Assembly: GCA_030374735.1 (NCBI GenBank)
Contig: JASCIV010000035.1
Span: 1-64,000, forward strand
Source of the DNA: Gracilaria caudata
Taxonomy: Eukaryota; Rhodophyta; Florideophyceae; Gracilariales; Gracilariaceae
Length of the DNA stretch: 64,000 nt
Direction: 5' to 3'
This document shows positions 20,127-30,121 of this stretch, in pieces. The notes beneath the pieces were generated by a model. The model worked only from the letters and a program-made list of their open reading frames with translations, ran no database searches and was not told where the DNA came from. A program made the position numbers and the translations under genes. Numbering within the stretch: the first letter of the stretch is position 1; each line of letters opens with the position of its first letter.

Positions 20127-22135
20127 TGATAAGGTGGTTGGTAAGTTCAAACATAAACTGTTCCCAAACAAGACTGCCGACAAGTGAGCATCGTTCGCCG
20201 GTGCATGTGATAAAACGTAGAGTATTCCATTCTGAATGCCGCCAAAAGCATTTGCATTTGCATTCCAGTCGTACTCCATAAGCGAGGGTGACGAGATGCC
20301 ATTCTTTGTGTCAATCTGAAGACACTCGTTCTGTAAAATTGGAGTACTTGACGAGTCCATGGTGTATCTCAGAACTGTCACAACCATTGAGTAAACGTAC
20401 AAGGGCATCTGCTTTATCAAAATTTTCACAAAGTGAAATGATTACATGATCTCAGAAAAAGCAGTCTTAGCCGGGTGGGGGTAGCTTAGGTTTGCACGTG
20501 AGAGACGTGAAGTGTGCGTCTCTGAATGACGGTAAAGGCACGCGTGTATGCATTGAAGTCGTACGAGTCAACTCCAGAAGTGTTGGTGGCGATATGGGAT
20601 GGTGCGCGCCATAAAGGCGGGGGAATCGGAAGTGCTGGGTCGCATGTGCGAAACGGTGCGCTCAAAACGTAGACCGTGTGGGGCCCTGCCAGTGTTTCTG
20701 ATTGTAAAGGGGTATAAGGATAGCCCTTCTTAGATAAGCGAGGGTGATCTTACGGGGTGGTTGCTATTGTCGCAGACACGACACTGGATTTCGTCCCTTT
20801 GCAATTTTACCTTGGTATCGTAGTACCAAGTTGGTACGACGGTACCCTTGTACCTTTGCGAAGGATGCGTTGCACTGACCTGTGACAGCAAATGTCGAAT
20901 ACCGAAGATGAAAGAGCCTGTCACAACGCCGGGGGTCCCACTACACGTACACGTATGATACAAGTACACGTACGTCCGTCCTAGGTTAGGAGTCCCAGCT
21001 TTTCTACGCGGTAGCGTTCTACCCTTGTCGCCCAGGAGCGTCGCAGCGGGGCGGAAGTTACGTAAAGGTACTCTGTAATTTGTAAAATATCTCAACACAT
21101 AATGTGTTGAGATATTTTACAAATTACTTGACATCGTAATATTAATGTACTTTGTACATGTAATAATTAATTAATGACACTTTAACAAATGGGGTCTTCC
21201 AATACTTGTTTGGCGTTCTTCCCGAGGAGTTCTTTTCGAGTATTTGACGTATCATCAGAGAAAGCCATCTACTAATGAAAGTGGCATGAAGCAAGTTGAA
21301 ACTATAGAAAGAACAAAAGACTACATGCACCCTTGATCTTTTATTTTGAAAAGGTTTATGTACACAACTAGGAGTTAGAATCGCACTGTGTTTAAAATGC
21401 TTTCCCTTCAGCACTCAGTTTAGCATGTTTATCAGACGATAGAGACGTAAAGAGATCTCAACATTATCATGCATGATGGCTCTAAAATCTGTTCCAAATT
21501 CAAAATTGAATCACCTCTTTACACACTTAATGGAGTAAAATTTAATTTGCCACTTACATTGCTTTATACCAGGTTGAGTCTGAGCTGAACTCTTTTCAAT
21601 TCAAGTTATGCATATTGAGCCAAAGGCAGAACACATCGTGCCCTGTGACTTCCTCAAATACCATTTGGAAAAGCTTACAGCAATTCCGATTCCTCCTGGC
21701 ATCATAGCAGACGCTGTGGGCTTGGTCTTCGCAAAGCTGGATTTTCCTTCTGGAGTCGGGGAAATAAAGTCGTGCACTCTGATTTGCGCGGTGACAGGGG
21801 GAATCAGCAAATGTTTTTCTTTTTTTGCAGGACCTTTGTATCTACGTATTTTTTAAAACTTAAAAGTTTTGATCTGTATCCGAAATCTCCGCTTCCTCCA
21901 TGTCCGACATACTGTGACTTACAGGTACAGGTACGACATGCTTGGCTGGCCAACGTTGCATATTAAAGCTGACATTTTAACGTGTGCTTGATCGTTCTCG
22001 CTTTGATTACACATAACGGATGACGGTGCCCATATATGGGCCAGTGATCACCCGTCATTGGGGTGGTTGCCCCGACATTTGGCTTTCCTACTAGATAACC
22101 TTTTAAGCCGCTTGGCATAGCCTCGGTTCGTCACA
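20127..22135. other. Long gene-poor region with palindrome and AT-rich segment
   Basis: About 2 kb without a supportable gene. The left half (to about 21060) has average composition with several small inverted repeats, for example CTTGGTA with TACCAAG around 20812-20831. The right half is AT-rich and begins with a 53-base palindrome at 21075-21127. Frames here are short and lack domains. Confidence 0.5.
21075..21127. repeat. 53-base near-perfect palindrome (26-bp arms, 1-base centre)
   Basis: The left arm at 21075-21100 is the exact reverse complement of the right arm at 21102-21127, with a single A at 21101 between them. The arms are AT-rich and begin GTAATTTGTAAAATATC. No target-site duplication is evident beside it. 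A smaller inverted repeat (ATGTAC, TTT, GTACAT) follows at about 21145-21159. Confidence 0.93.
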
Positions 22136-22142
22136 TATAAAT
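22136..22142 (+). promoter_or_regulatory. TATA-like box of the aspartate kinase gene
   Basis: TATAAAT lies about 140 bases before the ATG at 22277, in a context (CACATATAAATCGG) typical of core promoters. It implies a leader of roughly 110 bases. Confidence 0.5.
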
Positions 22143-22276
22143 CGGTGTCCGCAAGAGAGTGCTGGAGAGAAAGCGGGTGAGGGAGAGGAAGAGCTCCAAG
22201 CACCTAAGCACAAAGTCTGCATCCCCATACCGTAATCTTCTAGGACCACCTCCATCGTCATCTTTTCTACATCAAT

Positions 22277-23833
22277 ATGGAAACCGCATTTGCAACCTTC
22301 TTACCACTTGATGCTCGACGTTGTATAAACATACAAAAGCTCCCTTCACATCGCGGGGAACGTCCCCATGTGGCTAGAAGAAGGTGTCTTGCGAACAACC
22401 TGCACCGCACTCCTGTCGCCACATCCACGTCTCCACCCCCTATTGCTCCGCCCAAGCTTGAAGCACCAACGAAGCTTGACCGCATAGTATGCAAGTTCGG
22501 TGGCTCAAGTCTTGCTGACGCCGATCGTCTCAGAGAGGTGACGAAGCTCGTCTTGAGACAGATCGAATGCTCGGAGAAGATGCCGATTGTGGTTTTATCT
22601 GCTATGGGACCGAGCACGAATGAATTATTAAACGCTGGTGAAAGGGCTCTCAATCATGGGATTGTCGATACTTCTTCCATCCGTTTCCGTGCCTATGAGG
22701 CATGCGAAAGCCTTTCTCTTAATAAGCAGGACCTTGTGGACCCGTTACTGCACAACTTGGATGAACTTTTAGTAGGCGTTAAGTTTATCAAGGAGCTTAG
22801 CCCCCGCACACTGGATTACTTGGTCAGTTTTGGTGAGCGACTTAGTGTCCGCATTTTTGCTGCGCATCTTCGTCATAACGAAAACATACCCGCCGAACAT
22901 GTTGATGCGTATGACGCTGGCTTTGTCACGGACTCCAATTTCACTCGTGCAGAACTGCTCGAGCAATCGTTTGACAATGTCAAGCGATTCTTTGATTCTT
23001 GTATTAAGGATGACCATCTTGCCGTCGTCACTGGCTTTATCGCGAAAGATCGAAACGGTAACATTACGACTTTAGGTCGAGGTGGCAGCGACCTTACGGC
23101 CTCTACGATAGGCGCCGCGCTCGGCACATCTGAAGTTCAAGTGTGGAAAGATGTGGATGGAATTTTGTCCACAGATCCTCGTATTGTTACTGAAGCCCTT
23201 CCTATCCCATCTATCTCTTTTGAAGAAGCTGCCGAGATGGCTTTCTTCGGCGCTAAGGTTTTACACCCAATCGCCATGCAACCCGCAATGAAGTACAATG
23301 TACCTGTCCGTGTGAAGAACAGCTACAATCCAGATCATCCTGGAACTGTTATTTTGCGTGAACGAGCCCTTGAGTCGGCAAATCCGGTCACGGCTATCAG
23401 TGTCAAGAGAAATGTTCAGATCGTGGATATTGTGAGCACGCGTATGCTAGGTGCATCAGGATTTCTCGCTGAAGTGTTCAAATGCTTTGCCTTTCACAAG
23501 GTTTCCGTTGATATGATCGCTACATCCGAGGTGTCGATCTCAATGACACTTGACAATAATGTTTGTGACTCTCAGACATTGTTACAGTTGAAGGAGGATC
23601 TCAGTTCGTACGCTCTTGTATCACTCTCGGAGAAAAACAAAGCCATCATCTCGCTTGTCTCCGACTCGTCAAGGAGCAGCAGTGTTGTTGGTCGTGCTGT
23701 CTCGGCACTTGATGGGGCTGGTATAACGGTGTTAATGATATCTCAAGGTGCGAGCAAGTTTAACATATCCATCACTATTGAGGCCGAAGATGCGAATACT
23801 GCGGTTCAAGTTATTCATGATGAGTTCTTCTAG
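22277..23833 (+). CDS. Aspartate kinase, monofunctional, plastid-targeted
   Basis: First enzyme of lysine, threonine and methionine synthesis; it phosphorylates aspartate with ATP. The 518-residue product has an N-terminal extension of about 65 residues rich in Arg, Pro, Ser and Thr, consistent with a plastid transit peptide. The kinase domain shows KFGGSSLA (Lys73), LGRGGSDLTA and VWKDVDGILSTDPR. Two C-terminal ACT domains (about 375-518) include STRMLGASGFLAEVF and a second copy ending near GASKFNISI, the usual site for feedback regulation by lysine or threonine. No homoserine dehydrogenase domain is fused, so it is the LysC/AK-type plant enzyme. It is convergent with PEX5 (287 bases between). 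Confidence 0.95.
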   Translation: METAFATFLPLDARRCINIQKLPSHRGERPHVARRRCLANNLHRTPVATSTSPPPIAPPKLEAPTKLDRIVCKFGGSSLADADRLREVTKLVLRQIECSEKMPIVVLSAMGPSTNELLNAGERALNHGIVDTSSIRFRAYEACESLSLNKQDLVDPLLHNLDELLVGVKFIKELSPRTLDYLVSFGERLSVRIFAAHLRHNENIPAEHVDAYDAGFVTDSNFTRAELLEQSFDNVKRFFDSCIKDDHLAVVTGFIAKDRNGNITTLGRGGSDLTASTIGAALGTSEVQVWKDVDGILSTDPRIVTEALPIPSISFEEAAEMAFFGAKVLHPIAMQPAMKYNVPVRVKNSYNPDHPGTVILRERALESANPVTAISVKRNVQIVDIVSTRMLGASGFLAEVFKCFAFHKVSVDMIATSEVSISMTLDNNVCDSQTLLQLKEDLSSYALVSLSEKNKAIISLVSDSSRSSSVVGRAVSALDGAGITVLMISQGASKFNISITIEAEDANTAVQVIHDEFF

Positions 23834-24120
23834 TGAAGAGACGATTTGCACCACGAGCGGTTCTGCAAGGAGTGCAAATCTCTTATCAGACTTTTCTTTG
23901 CTGAAGAGAGAAACGCTCGGGAGGAACATTAGTGCTCAGGTGTCATTGGATGCCATCATCGTTTTGAAAACGAAAGAGTTTTGCTGCAGTCCATCCGAAC
24001 TGGACTTTGGAGGATAGGATAACACAAGACTTCTTTGCGTAGCTCGCGTAATAATTCATATCAATCATTTGGTAATTAAAAGTCATTTACCGTACTATAC
24101 AGAATACTTCGTACTTGTTG

Positions 24121-25977
24121 CTAGAGATTGAAATGAGCACGTAGCGCTTGAAGATCTCTTGCGTCGGCAAGGCTCTGCAGGTCAGTTCGTCCCAGAGAAA
24201 TCAAAGATGCTCCTAGAAACTCCCATACATGCGACATGCTGCTGCTTTCTCTACGAACCTCGCGGGTCTCGTCCAGTTCCGCCATACATATTGCCTTGAG
24301 ATAGTATCGTGCGGCTTTTGTAAACTCCCCACGGTTCGAATAGGCCGTTCCCACATTGACCCATGCTCTTAATAACGAAGGATTTAGATCAACCGCCTTT
24401 CTGTACGCTCGCAAAGCGTTTTCACTGTCACCGCCGTTTGCTAGTGTGGCTCCTAATTTGTTCCAGATGCTAGGATCCTCCGAACGAAGCGTGATAGCAT
24501 GACGAAATGCAATGGCAGCGTTGTCGAATTCTTGTCGTAGATTATGCAAGATACCCATAACAAGGAACAAATCTGTGTCATTCGGATTCTGAGAGGCAGC
24601 CCGTCGGAGTTGTTCCAAGAGCACCCCAGCACCGGTGTCTTCAGCCTGTCGTATAGAGGCTGGAACGCCGCTCTCTGCATCGCTACTATCCCGTGCACTC
24701 CAGAAATTGTACCACTCAGACATGTGCCGCAGCGCCTTACCAACTTCCAGTTCGTTTGTATAGCTAACAGAAAGAGCAATGAGAGATTGCCATAGGTACG
24801 GATTGTCTTCCCTTCTCTCTCCCACAGACTCGCTTTTCCACTCAGAGAGACCCTCCTGAAAAGCCTGTATTGCACGAACATCGTCATCTGTTTCTGCCTG
24901 TGATACACCCAGCAAGTACCAGGCTGTTGCTCGCGAAGGCTTTGAAAGGCGACCTTCCAGGGTATGACCAAGCGCCTCCTCAAAGCACTTAATGGCCATT
25001 GCCAAACGACCAATTTCGCGATTTCTAATGCCCTCTTCTAAGGCCTTTTCAGCCGATCTTTTTGAATCGTTTTGTTGTCGGTGCTCAAACATATAGCGCT
25101 CCGTACCATCACTCCGAATCCATCTTTCAAAGTACTTCTCGATATCACCACTGAAGGCAAATCGTTCTGGAATTGTAGTTCCATTGACAGCATCTGCAAA
25201 ATCTGCAAGGTCCTCATTTTCAAACGACGTGAATTCGTCTCCCAAATTCTCAGTGTCGAGGAAGGGCCGTTCTACTGCATTCTTTTCTTTTCGGGCTTGT
25301 GACTCTTGTTGCTCCTTGACAGCGTGTGAAGAAGAAGACGCGGCAGCTTTTGCAGAGACATCAGAGAGGGACAGATTATTCAAATCGTCGCTGACATTGC
25401 CTTCTGCCAGACTTTTCACATACTGCTCGACATCCGAAGACGCAAACGCTCTCTGAAGCTGTGGTGGCGGAGCGGCTGCAAATTGGGACATGGGAGGCAG
25501 CGGCATATGGGAGAAATGATGCGGTCGGTATCGACGACCATGCGAAAGTGGTCGATACGCGGAAGGCGGCATGTGCTGCAGAACAGAAGCATTTCTAAAC
25601 GCCGCCTCAAACACGTCGGTAGCGGCACCAATTTCGGGCGCTCCGATCGGCGCTGCGTAGCCAGAAAACGGCCATGAAAATGTATGTTTGTCATACACAA
25701 GAGGCGCCGAGGCCGGGGGATGTGGCGGCAGCGATGGCGGCACAGGACGATTCAAAACCGGACCTGGCGGTAGGTGTCCTTGAATGAGAGCTTGTTCTTC
25801 GCGAGTTATGCTGCTGCCGCTGCTGGCAGATTGCGAAGCGGCGGCGGCGCGGAAACGGGAGGCGGGAGTGGCGGATTTGGGGAGGATTGCATCGGTGAGG
25901 GCGGCTAGTGGATTCGACGAGGAGGACGCGGCCCCCGCGGCGCAGGAGGTGCCGGAAGTGAGGTCGCGTAGAGACAT
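24121..25977 (-). CDS. PEX5: Peroxisomal targeting signal 1 receptor PEX5
   Basis: Cycling receptor that binds C-terminal PTS1 signals of matrix proteins and docks at the peroxisome. The 618-residue product starts SLRDLTSGTSC, with Cys12 placed like the conserved ubiquitinated cysteine of PEX5. The N-terminal half (to about 280) is disordered and Ala/Ser/Pro-rich. The C-terminal half holds seven TPR-type repeats, with the PTS1-binding signatures WNKLGATLANGG, NPSLLRAWVNVGTAYSNRGE and the closing helix RDLQALRAHF. The N-terminal half contains no WxxxF/Y pentapeptide, the usual PEX14/PEX13 docking motif; the only tryptophan there (WPFSGY) has the wrong spacing. The start is the first ATG. Confidence 0.95.
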   Translation of the reverse strand: MSLRDLTSGTSCAAGAASSSSNPLAALTDAILPKSATPASRFRAAAASQSASSGSSITREEQALIQGHLPPGPVLNRPVPPSLPPHPPASAPLVYDKHTFSWPFSGYAAPIGAPEIGAATDVFEAAFRNASVLQHMPPSAYRPLSHGRRYRPHHFSHMPLPPMSQFAAAPPPQLQRAFASSDVEQYVKSLAEGNVSDDLNNLSLSDVSAKAAASSSSHAVKEQQESQARKEKNAVERPFLDTENLGDEFTSFENEDLADFADAVNGTTIPERFAFSGDIEKYFERWIRSDGTERYMFEHRQQNDSKRSAEKALEEGIRNREIGRLAMAIKCFEEALGHTLEGRLSKPSRATAWYLLGVSQAETDDDVRAIQAFQEGLSEWKSESVGERREDNPYLWQSLIALSVSYTNELEVGKALRHMSEWYNFWSARDSSDAESGVPASIRQAEDTGAGVLLEQLRRAASQNPNDTDLFLVMGILHNLRQEFDNAAIAFRHAITLRSEDPSIWNKLGATLANGGDSENALRAYRKAVDLNPSLLRAWVNVGTAYSNRGEFTKAARYYLKAICMAELDETREVRRESSSMSHVWEFLGASLISLGRTDLQSLADARDLQALRAHFNL

Positions 25978-26219
25978 GTTGGGGCGGAACGGCAGAGCTG
26001 CGATTAGCGGCAGGGCGCTCCTGGTGTTTGGAGCTGGCGCAATGGAGTCCAGGGGACGAGGTGCAGCGAGTGGAATCTTGCCGAGGTGAGATCAATTTGC
26101 AAATGGTTTTGGATCAATACAATGCGTGTTAGCAAACTTAATTTTACGCGTTCATCCTTATTGTACCTTTAACGGGGAATAATATTCCCGGAATATATAT
26201 CGATAGCCGAAATCTATGG

Positions 26220-27626
26220 TTAGCGGGTGAGGGGCGTGGCCTTCACCGAGTCAAAAACGCAACTTCTGTAAGACACCGCATTCGACTGAGCGGCCTCCCC
26301 TACCTTGTACTGGACCGCACACTTGACGCGCATGCTCTGTCGACGAGAGAACATTTCGGATGACTTCTGCATCTTGCTGTCTCTCTGAGCCTGTGTAGAA
26401 ATGCCCAACAAATGACCGTCGATATACGCGCGCATATCTGAGTCACTTTTCATACGCTTCCGAACAAACAGCCCGCCCTTGTCCGTGATCAATTCCTTCA
26501 TGTTGGGAATGTCTCCCGAGTCAATTGCAGGAGGGCGGCTCTTTTTCTTGAACACGCCCCAGAGCACCAGTCGAAACGCGTCATGAACAATGCTATCTCT
26601 CGTTTCCTCGGCGTGCGTTAACAGCGTGCTGAAGAAGAATTCCTCAGGGCAATGAACATTCGCAAAGAATGCAATCAATTGACGAGAAAGACCGGAGTTG
26701 AGAGCGAAGTCAGCAGCCGATCGATGCAACATGATCCACGCCTCAGACTTGACTATTTTGACCGGCACCTCAGCCTTGTGCAAAGGATGAACAGCCGGGC
26801 CAGCACTTTTCAAACAGCCCCTAATACAGGGGTCCTTTGTGGCTTGCTCGCTGTGAGGATCATGAGGTCGGATCACACTGTACGTAGCCGAGTCGACGTA
26901 CAGCCGACCAAAACGAGCGTCATAAACGGAGCCGACGGCTGCGTTTGAAAAGTTTGTGGTTTGGACGAAACTGAGCTGCCTGTCTAGCACATCTGGCTGC
27001 CCGAGAATGTCACGCAGTTGGTTCGGCGTGACGAGCGGGTAGTCAGCGGCACTGAGATTGATGAAGTAATCCCATGTTTCGTCCTTGTCGAGCAGGAACG
27101 AAATGGCGTTAAGCGTGTTCAGTACGGTGGTGATACCAAGATAAGTGACGTATTGACGCGGAATTAGATGAACGTTTGAGGAATAATTTGCATTGTCAAG
27201 CAAACGCAGAAGTGGCTTTATGAGGTCCGGGTGAGTTCTCTTGTCGATATGAATGGCATATATGTTGTCGGGATGCCATATTGCGTCCAATAATGAGGGC
27301 AAGAGGGGAAGGGTTCGGTCGTACGCCTGGATGAATAAGGCCAGCTTAGCGGAGCGCTTCGGAATGAACATCGAGGTTGCACGGAGTACTGACGGAAACG
27401 AGGAGGTTATAGAGGTTGAGATGTACGTGGTACACCACAAGAAGACCAGAACGAGCACAGCCAAAACGCGGAGCGAACGACGTTGACGCCATTGAAAGAC
27501 CAGATTACTACTGAATCGTTTATCGGACATGATGAAACTGGCACACGGAAGGCGGCGAAGAACGTGAACGAAATAACGGAGACGACGGGAAGGTGTACGA
27601 CCAGCCACAATAAAAGGGTTCACCAT
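26220..27626 (-). CDS. GT14-family glycosyltransferase (xylosyltransferase/core-2 branching type), type II membrane protein
   Basis: Probable Golgi glycosyltransferase of the family containing beta-1,6-N-acetylglucosaminyltransferases, xylosyltransferases and plant beta-glucuronosyltransferases. The product is 468 residues, or 436 if the second ATG (27530) is used. A short basic cytosolic tail and one hydrophobic segment (about 52-72) precede the lumenal catalytic domain. Family phrases include FIQAYDRTLPLLPSLL, YAIHIDKRTHPDL, WDYFINLSAADYPL, KSEAWIMLHR and HCPEEFFFSTLL. A TATA-like box 56 bases upstream of 27626 favours the first ATG. A close paralogue lies at 50819-52318. Donor sugar and acceptor are unknown; algal wall or secreted polysaccharide synthesis is a guess. 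Confidence 0.88.
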   Translation of the reverse strand: MVNPFIVAGRTPSRRLRYFVHVLRRLPCASFIMSDKRFSSNLVFQWRQRRSLRVLAVLVLVFLWCTTYISTSITSSFPSVLRATSMFIPKRSAKLALFIQAYDRTLPLLPSLLDAIWHPDNIYAIHIDKRTHPDLIKPLLRLLDNANYSSNVHLIPRQYVTYLGITTVLNTLNAISFLLDKDETWDYFINLSAADYPLVTPNQLRDILGQPDVLDRQLSFVQTTNFSNAAVGSVYDARFGRLYVDSATYSVIRPHDPHSEQATKDPCIRGCLKSAGPAVHPLHKAEVPVKIVKSEAWIMLHRSAADFALNSGLSRQLIAFFANVHCPEEFFFSTLLTHAEETRDSIVHDAFRLVLWGVFKKKSRPPAIDSGDIPNMKELITDKGGLFVRKRMKSDSDMRAYIDGHLLGISTQAQRDSKMQKSSEMFSRRQSMRVKCAVQYKVGEAAQSNAVSYRSCVFDSVKATPLTR

Positions 27627-27681
27627 GCGCGGGGGAAGCGCATGAATCAGCGATGTGGCAAAAGACGTGCGTCACATGCAT

Positions 27682-27690
27682 GATTATAAG
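27682..27690 (-). promoter_or_regulatory. TATA-like box of the first GT14 gene
   Basis: CTTATAATC on the minus strand lies 56 bases before the ATG at 27626, close to the spacing seen for the second GT14 gene. It supports the longer start. Confidence 0.4.
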
Positions 27691-28474
27691 CACGTTGTTC
27701 GAAGCTCGCGAGGATATGAGGATGTTGATGTGCAAAATCGCTTCGTTGCCCCTTCTGCGCGCTGCACGCAACAGTTGAATTGCAGCGTTGTTTGTATCTG
27801 CCAGTGAGTGTTGTGAGTATCTGCTGGCAGTGCCAGTCTGGCCGGGCGCGGCTGACAGTGAAGCCGAAGTGCACCCTCGCTTTCCGCGTGATCCGAAGCG
27901 GCGCGTCTACGTATTTCGTGGCCTACGCGGTTGCTAGCGTGGTAAGGTCAGGGCGAAAGGGTGATGCCCGCAGGCTGCGGAGCGCGGCGTGTTATACAGA
28001 GACAGAGCATTGGCGCTTGGTAATGACATTGTTATGCAAGCCAGTAAACCTGGAGTTTACACAGCACCGCTCGTGAGACCACGCTACGAAATTCACGACG
28101 TAGACGTTGTCTACCTTCGTATCTACAGTTAGGGCCTTTCCATGAGTTTACGCTGTTGATAAGCGCAAGCACGAAATCAGCAGTAGAACGCTACCAATAA
28201 ACACACGCGCGCCTTTTGCGACAGCGCGATTGCGGCTCCATGATTGCCGTTGTCAGGGCGATTGCTGCACAACAGCAAGCACTCGGGCGTTCACCTGAAA
28301 TACGCATTCCGAAATTACGCACCCAGCAACGTGTGCTCTGTCAGGCGGATACTCCAATTACAATGCCGCGTTTCAAATTAGCGCCCCGCGCCATCGCAAG
28401 TTTCTCATGCAGAACCGCCTTCTCGCCGCACCGCACGTCTAACTACCAAACAATGCTGCACTGCACTTCGCAAT
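27691..28474. other. Intergenic region without recognisable gene
   Basis: It separates the first GT14 gene from the 3' end of the upstream protease gene, both on the minus strand. Only short frames occur and nothing is recognised. Confidence 0.45.
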
Positions 28475-30121
28475 TTATGTCGACTCTCCCATCGGCGGTC
28501 TCTCCACCCCCAGAGTCCGCACGTTACCGTCACCGTCCGCCGCGGGAGGACCCGCCGGAATTCGCGAAATGCTGCTAGCGTCCCCATCAGCCGTCGACTG
28601 TCTCACCCACACCCGCGCTGGTCTCTCCGGCGTCGGGTGACCCGCGCTAGGCGCCGGCGGTGGTGCGCTACTCCCGCCTCTTTGTCTTGTTCTGGAGTAC
28701 ACCAGTACACCGATACTAATCACGATCGCAGCGCCTAGCGCGCATGAACACGCCACCACAATAATGCTCTGCGTCTCCGTCAGCGAGCCAATCGCGAAAC
28801 CTGAACTTTCAGCCGCCGAGGCACTGCCCGCAGCGAACAGAGTTGTTCCAGAACTAGCTCTCGTGTAAACCGCGCCCTGTTCTTTCATCCATGGTTCGAA
28901 AGCCGACAGTCTCGTGTAAACACCGGGAAATCTTGCCCGCGCGCACCCGATACCGAACGAAACCACGCCGATTTGGATCACGTTTCCATCCTCGTCGAAC
29001 GTAGACAGCGGACCGCCGCTATCGCCCTGACAAGCATCGCATCCCCCCTCCACCAAGCCGGCGCACATTTGAACGTCGTTGTTCAGCCGCCTTGCGATCA
29101 ATATGTCTGCCCTGCCGTAGTCCATCTTACACCTGCTCATAGCAACCACCGGAACATCCACCCGTCGCAGTGTTGGAGTTCCGCCAAAATTCTTTCGAAG
29201 AGTCTCTCCGTAGCCTGTAACACGTGCATAAGCGCCGGGTGGCGGATACGTCGGATTCACGTTGACATGAACAAAACGAGCAGATGGAGGCGCGGCAGTT
29301 CGCAATTCAACCAACGCAATATCGTTAGGAGAATCTCGTAAGTCATCCCTGAAACCGGGATGTTGAAATACGCGTCGTATCCGAATGCCAGTACCACTGA
29401 TGACGGTGGCACCGCCAACCGAAGCAATCATGCCCGTATGAATTTTGCAGTGAGCGGCTGTGATAGCCCATGTGGCCGAAATTAATGAGCCGGAGCATAA
29501 GAACATATTGCCGTTGATGAATGCTACCATGTGTGCGCGAGTGTCATCGGTGGGAATGGTTCCACCTACCACGCGGGGCGCGGCTCGATCACTGTTAGTG
29601 GGAAGCACCTCGGGACATTGCGCCTCGCGAGTCTCGAACGCTATACGTGCATCGAGATCACACGTCGCGCGCTCAAAATTGGAACGCAGCACTAGCGCGT
29701 ATCGACCTTGCGGCAGTTGAAACGGCTGTGTACGGAAAGTAGCGCGGTCGGTGTGCGCGTCAAGGTCGGTGGCGCTCGCGTTCAGCACGGAGAGAGAAGG
29801 AAGGAATCGCACCTGGTGGGGCGTCTTGTGTGAAAGTTGAGAGAGCTGATGTTCGGTTACGATTAAGAAGTCAATAGAATGAGCGTTTTGAGCGACATGT
29901 TTAGGTAAAGATAAGGTGAAGTGTGCGTTACATGGACAGGATTGAAGACGGGTGGCGCCTAGAAGAGCGGTTCCTTTGGGAATGCAGGCGGAAAGCTTTT
30001 GAGTTGAGAAAGGGGTGCGAAGAGAGGGGTGAAGACGCAGCGGCAATTGGTTGAGAGCGAGTGCGAGCGGGATGAACAGATTGAGCAAAATGAGAAGACT
30101 GGTGCGACGAGGAGGCGTCAT
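28475..30121 (-). CDS. Membrane-anchored trypsin-like serine protease (S1) with novel N-terminal domain, copy 1
   Basis: Chymotrypsin-fold protease predicted to be extracellular and tethered to the membrane; 548 residues. A signal peptide (1-22) is followed by a domain (about 40-170) with Cys-Pro-Cys and Cys-Asp-Leu motifs that recurs in the second copy. The protease starts after Arg183 (RVVGG, a trypsin-type activation site) and has His224 (TAAHC), Asp267 (NDIALVEL) and Ser368 (GDSGGP). Asp362 sits at the base of the specificity pocket, predicting cleavage after Lys or Arg. One transmembrane helix (about 450-475) and a Pro/Ser/Gly-rich cytosolic tail of about 75 residues close the protein. 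The start is the ATG at 30121. A close relative lies 2.4 kb upstream in the same orientation. Confidence 0.88.
   Translation of the reverse strand: MTPPRRTSLLILLNLFIPLALALNQLPLRLHPSLRTPFSTQKLSACIPKGTALLGATRLQSCPCNAHFTLSLPKHVAQNAHSIDFLIVTEHQLSQLSHKTPHQVRFLPSLSVLNASATDLDAHTDRATFRTQPFQLPQGRYALVLRSNFERATCDLDARIAFETREAQCPEVLPTNSDRAAPRVVGGTIPTDDTRAHMVAFINGNMFLCSGSLISATWAITAAHCKIHTGMIASVGGATVISGTGIRIRRVFQHPGFRDDLRDSPNDIALVELRTAAPPSARFVHVNVNPTYPPPGAYARVTGYGETLRKNFGGTPTLRRVDVPVVAMSRCKMDYGRADILIARRLNNDVQMCAGLVEGGCDACQGDSGGPLSTFDEDGNVIQIGVVSFGIGCARARFPGVYTRLSAFEPWMKEQGAVYTRASSGTTLFAAGSASAAESSGFAIGSLTETQSIIVVACSCALGAAIVISIGVLVYSRTRQRGGSSAPPPAPSAGHPTPERPARVWVRQSTADGDASSISRIPAGPPAADGDGNVRTLGVERPPMGEST

Noticed and set aside
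19869..20429. Minus-strand frame of 186 residues overlapping the end of the secreted protein gene
   Set aside because: No domain, and two thirds of it is antisense to a supported exon.
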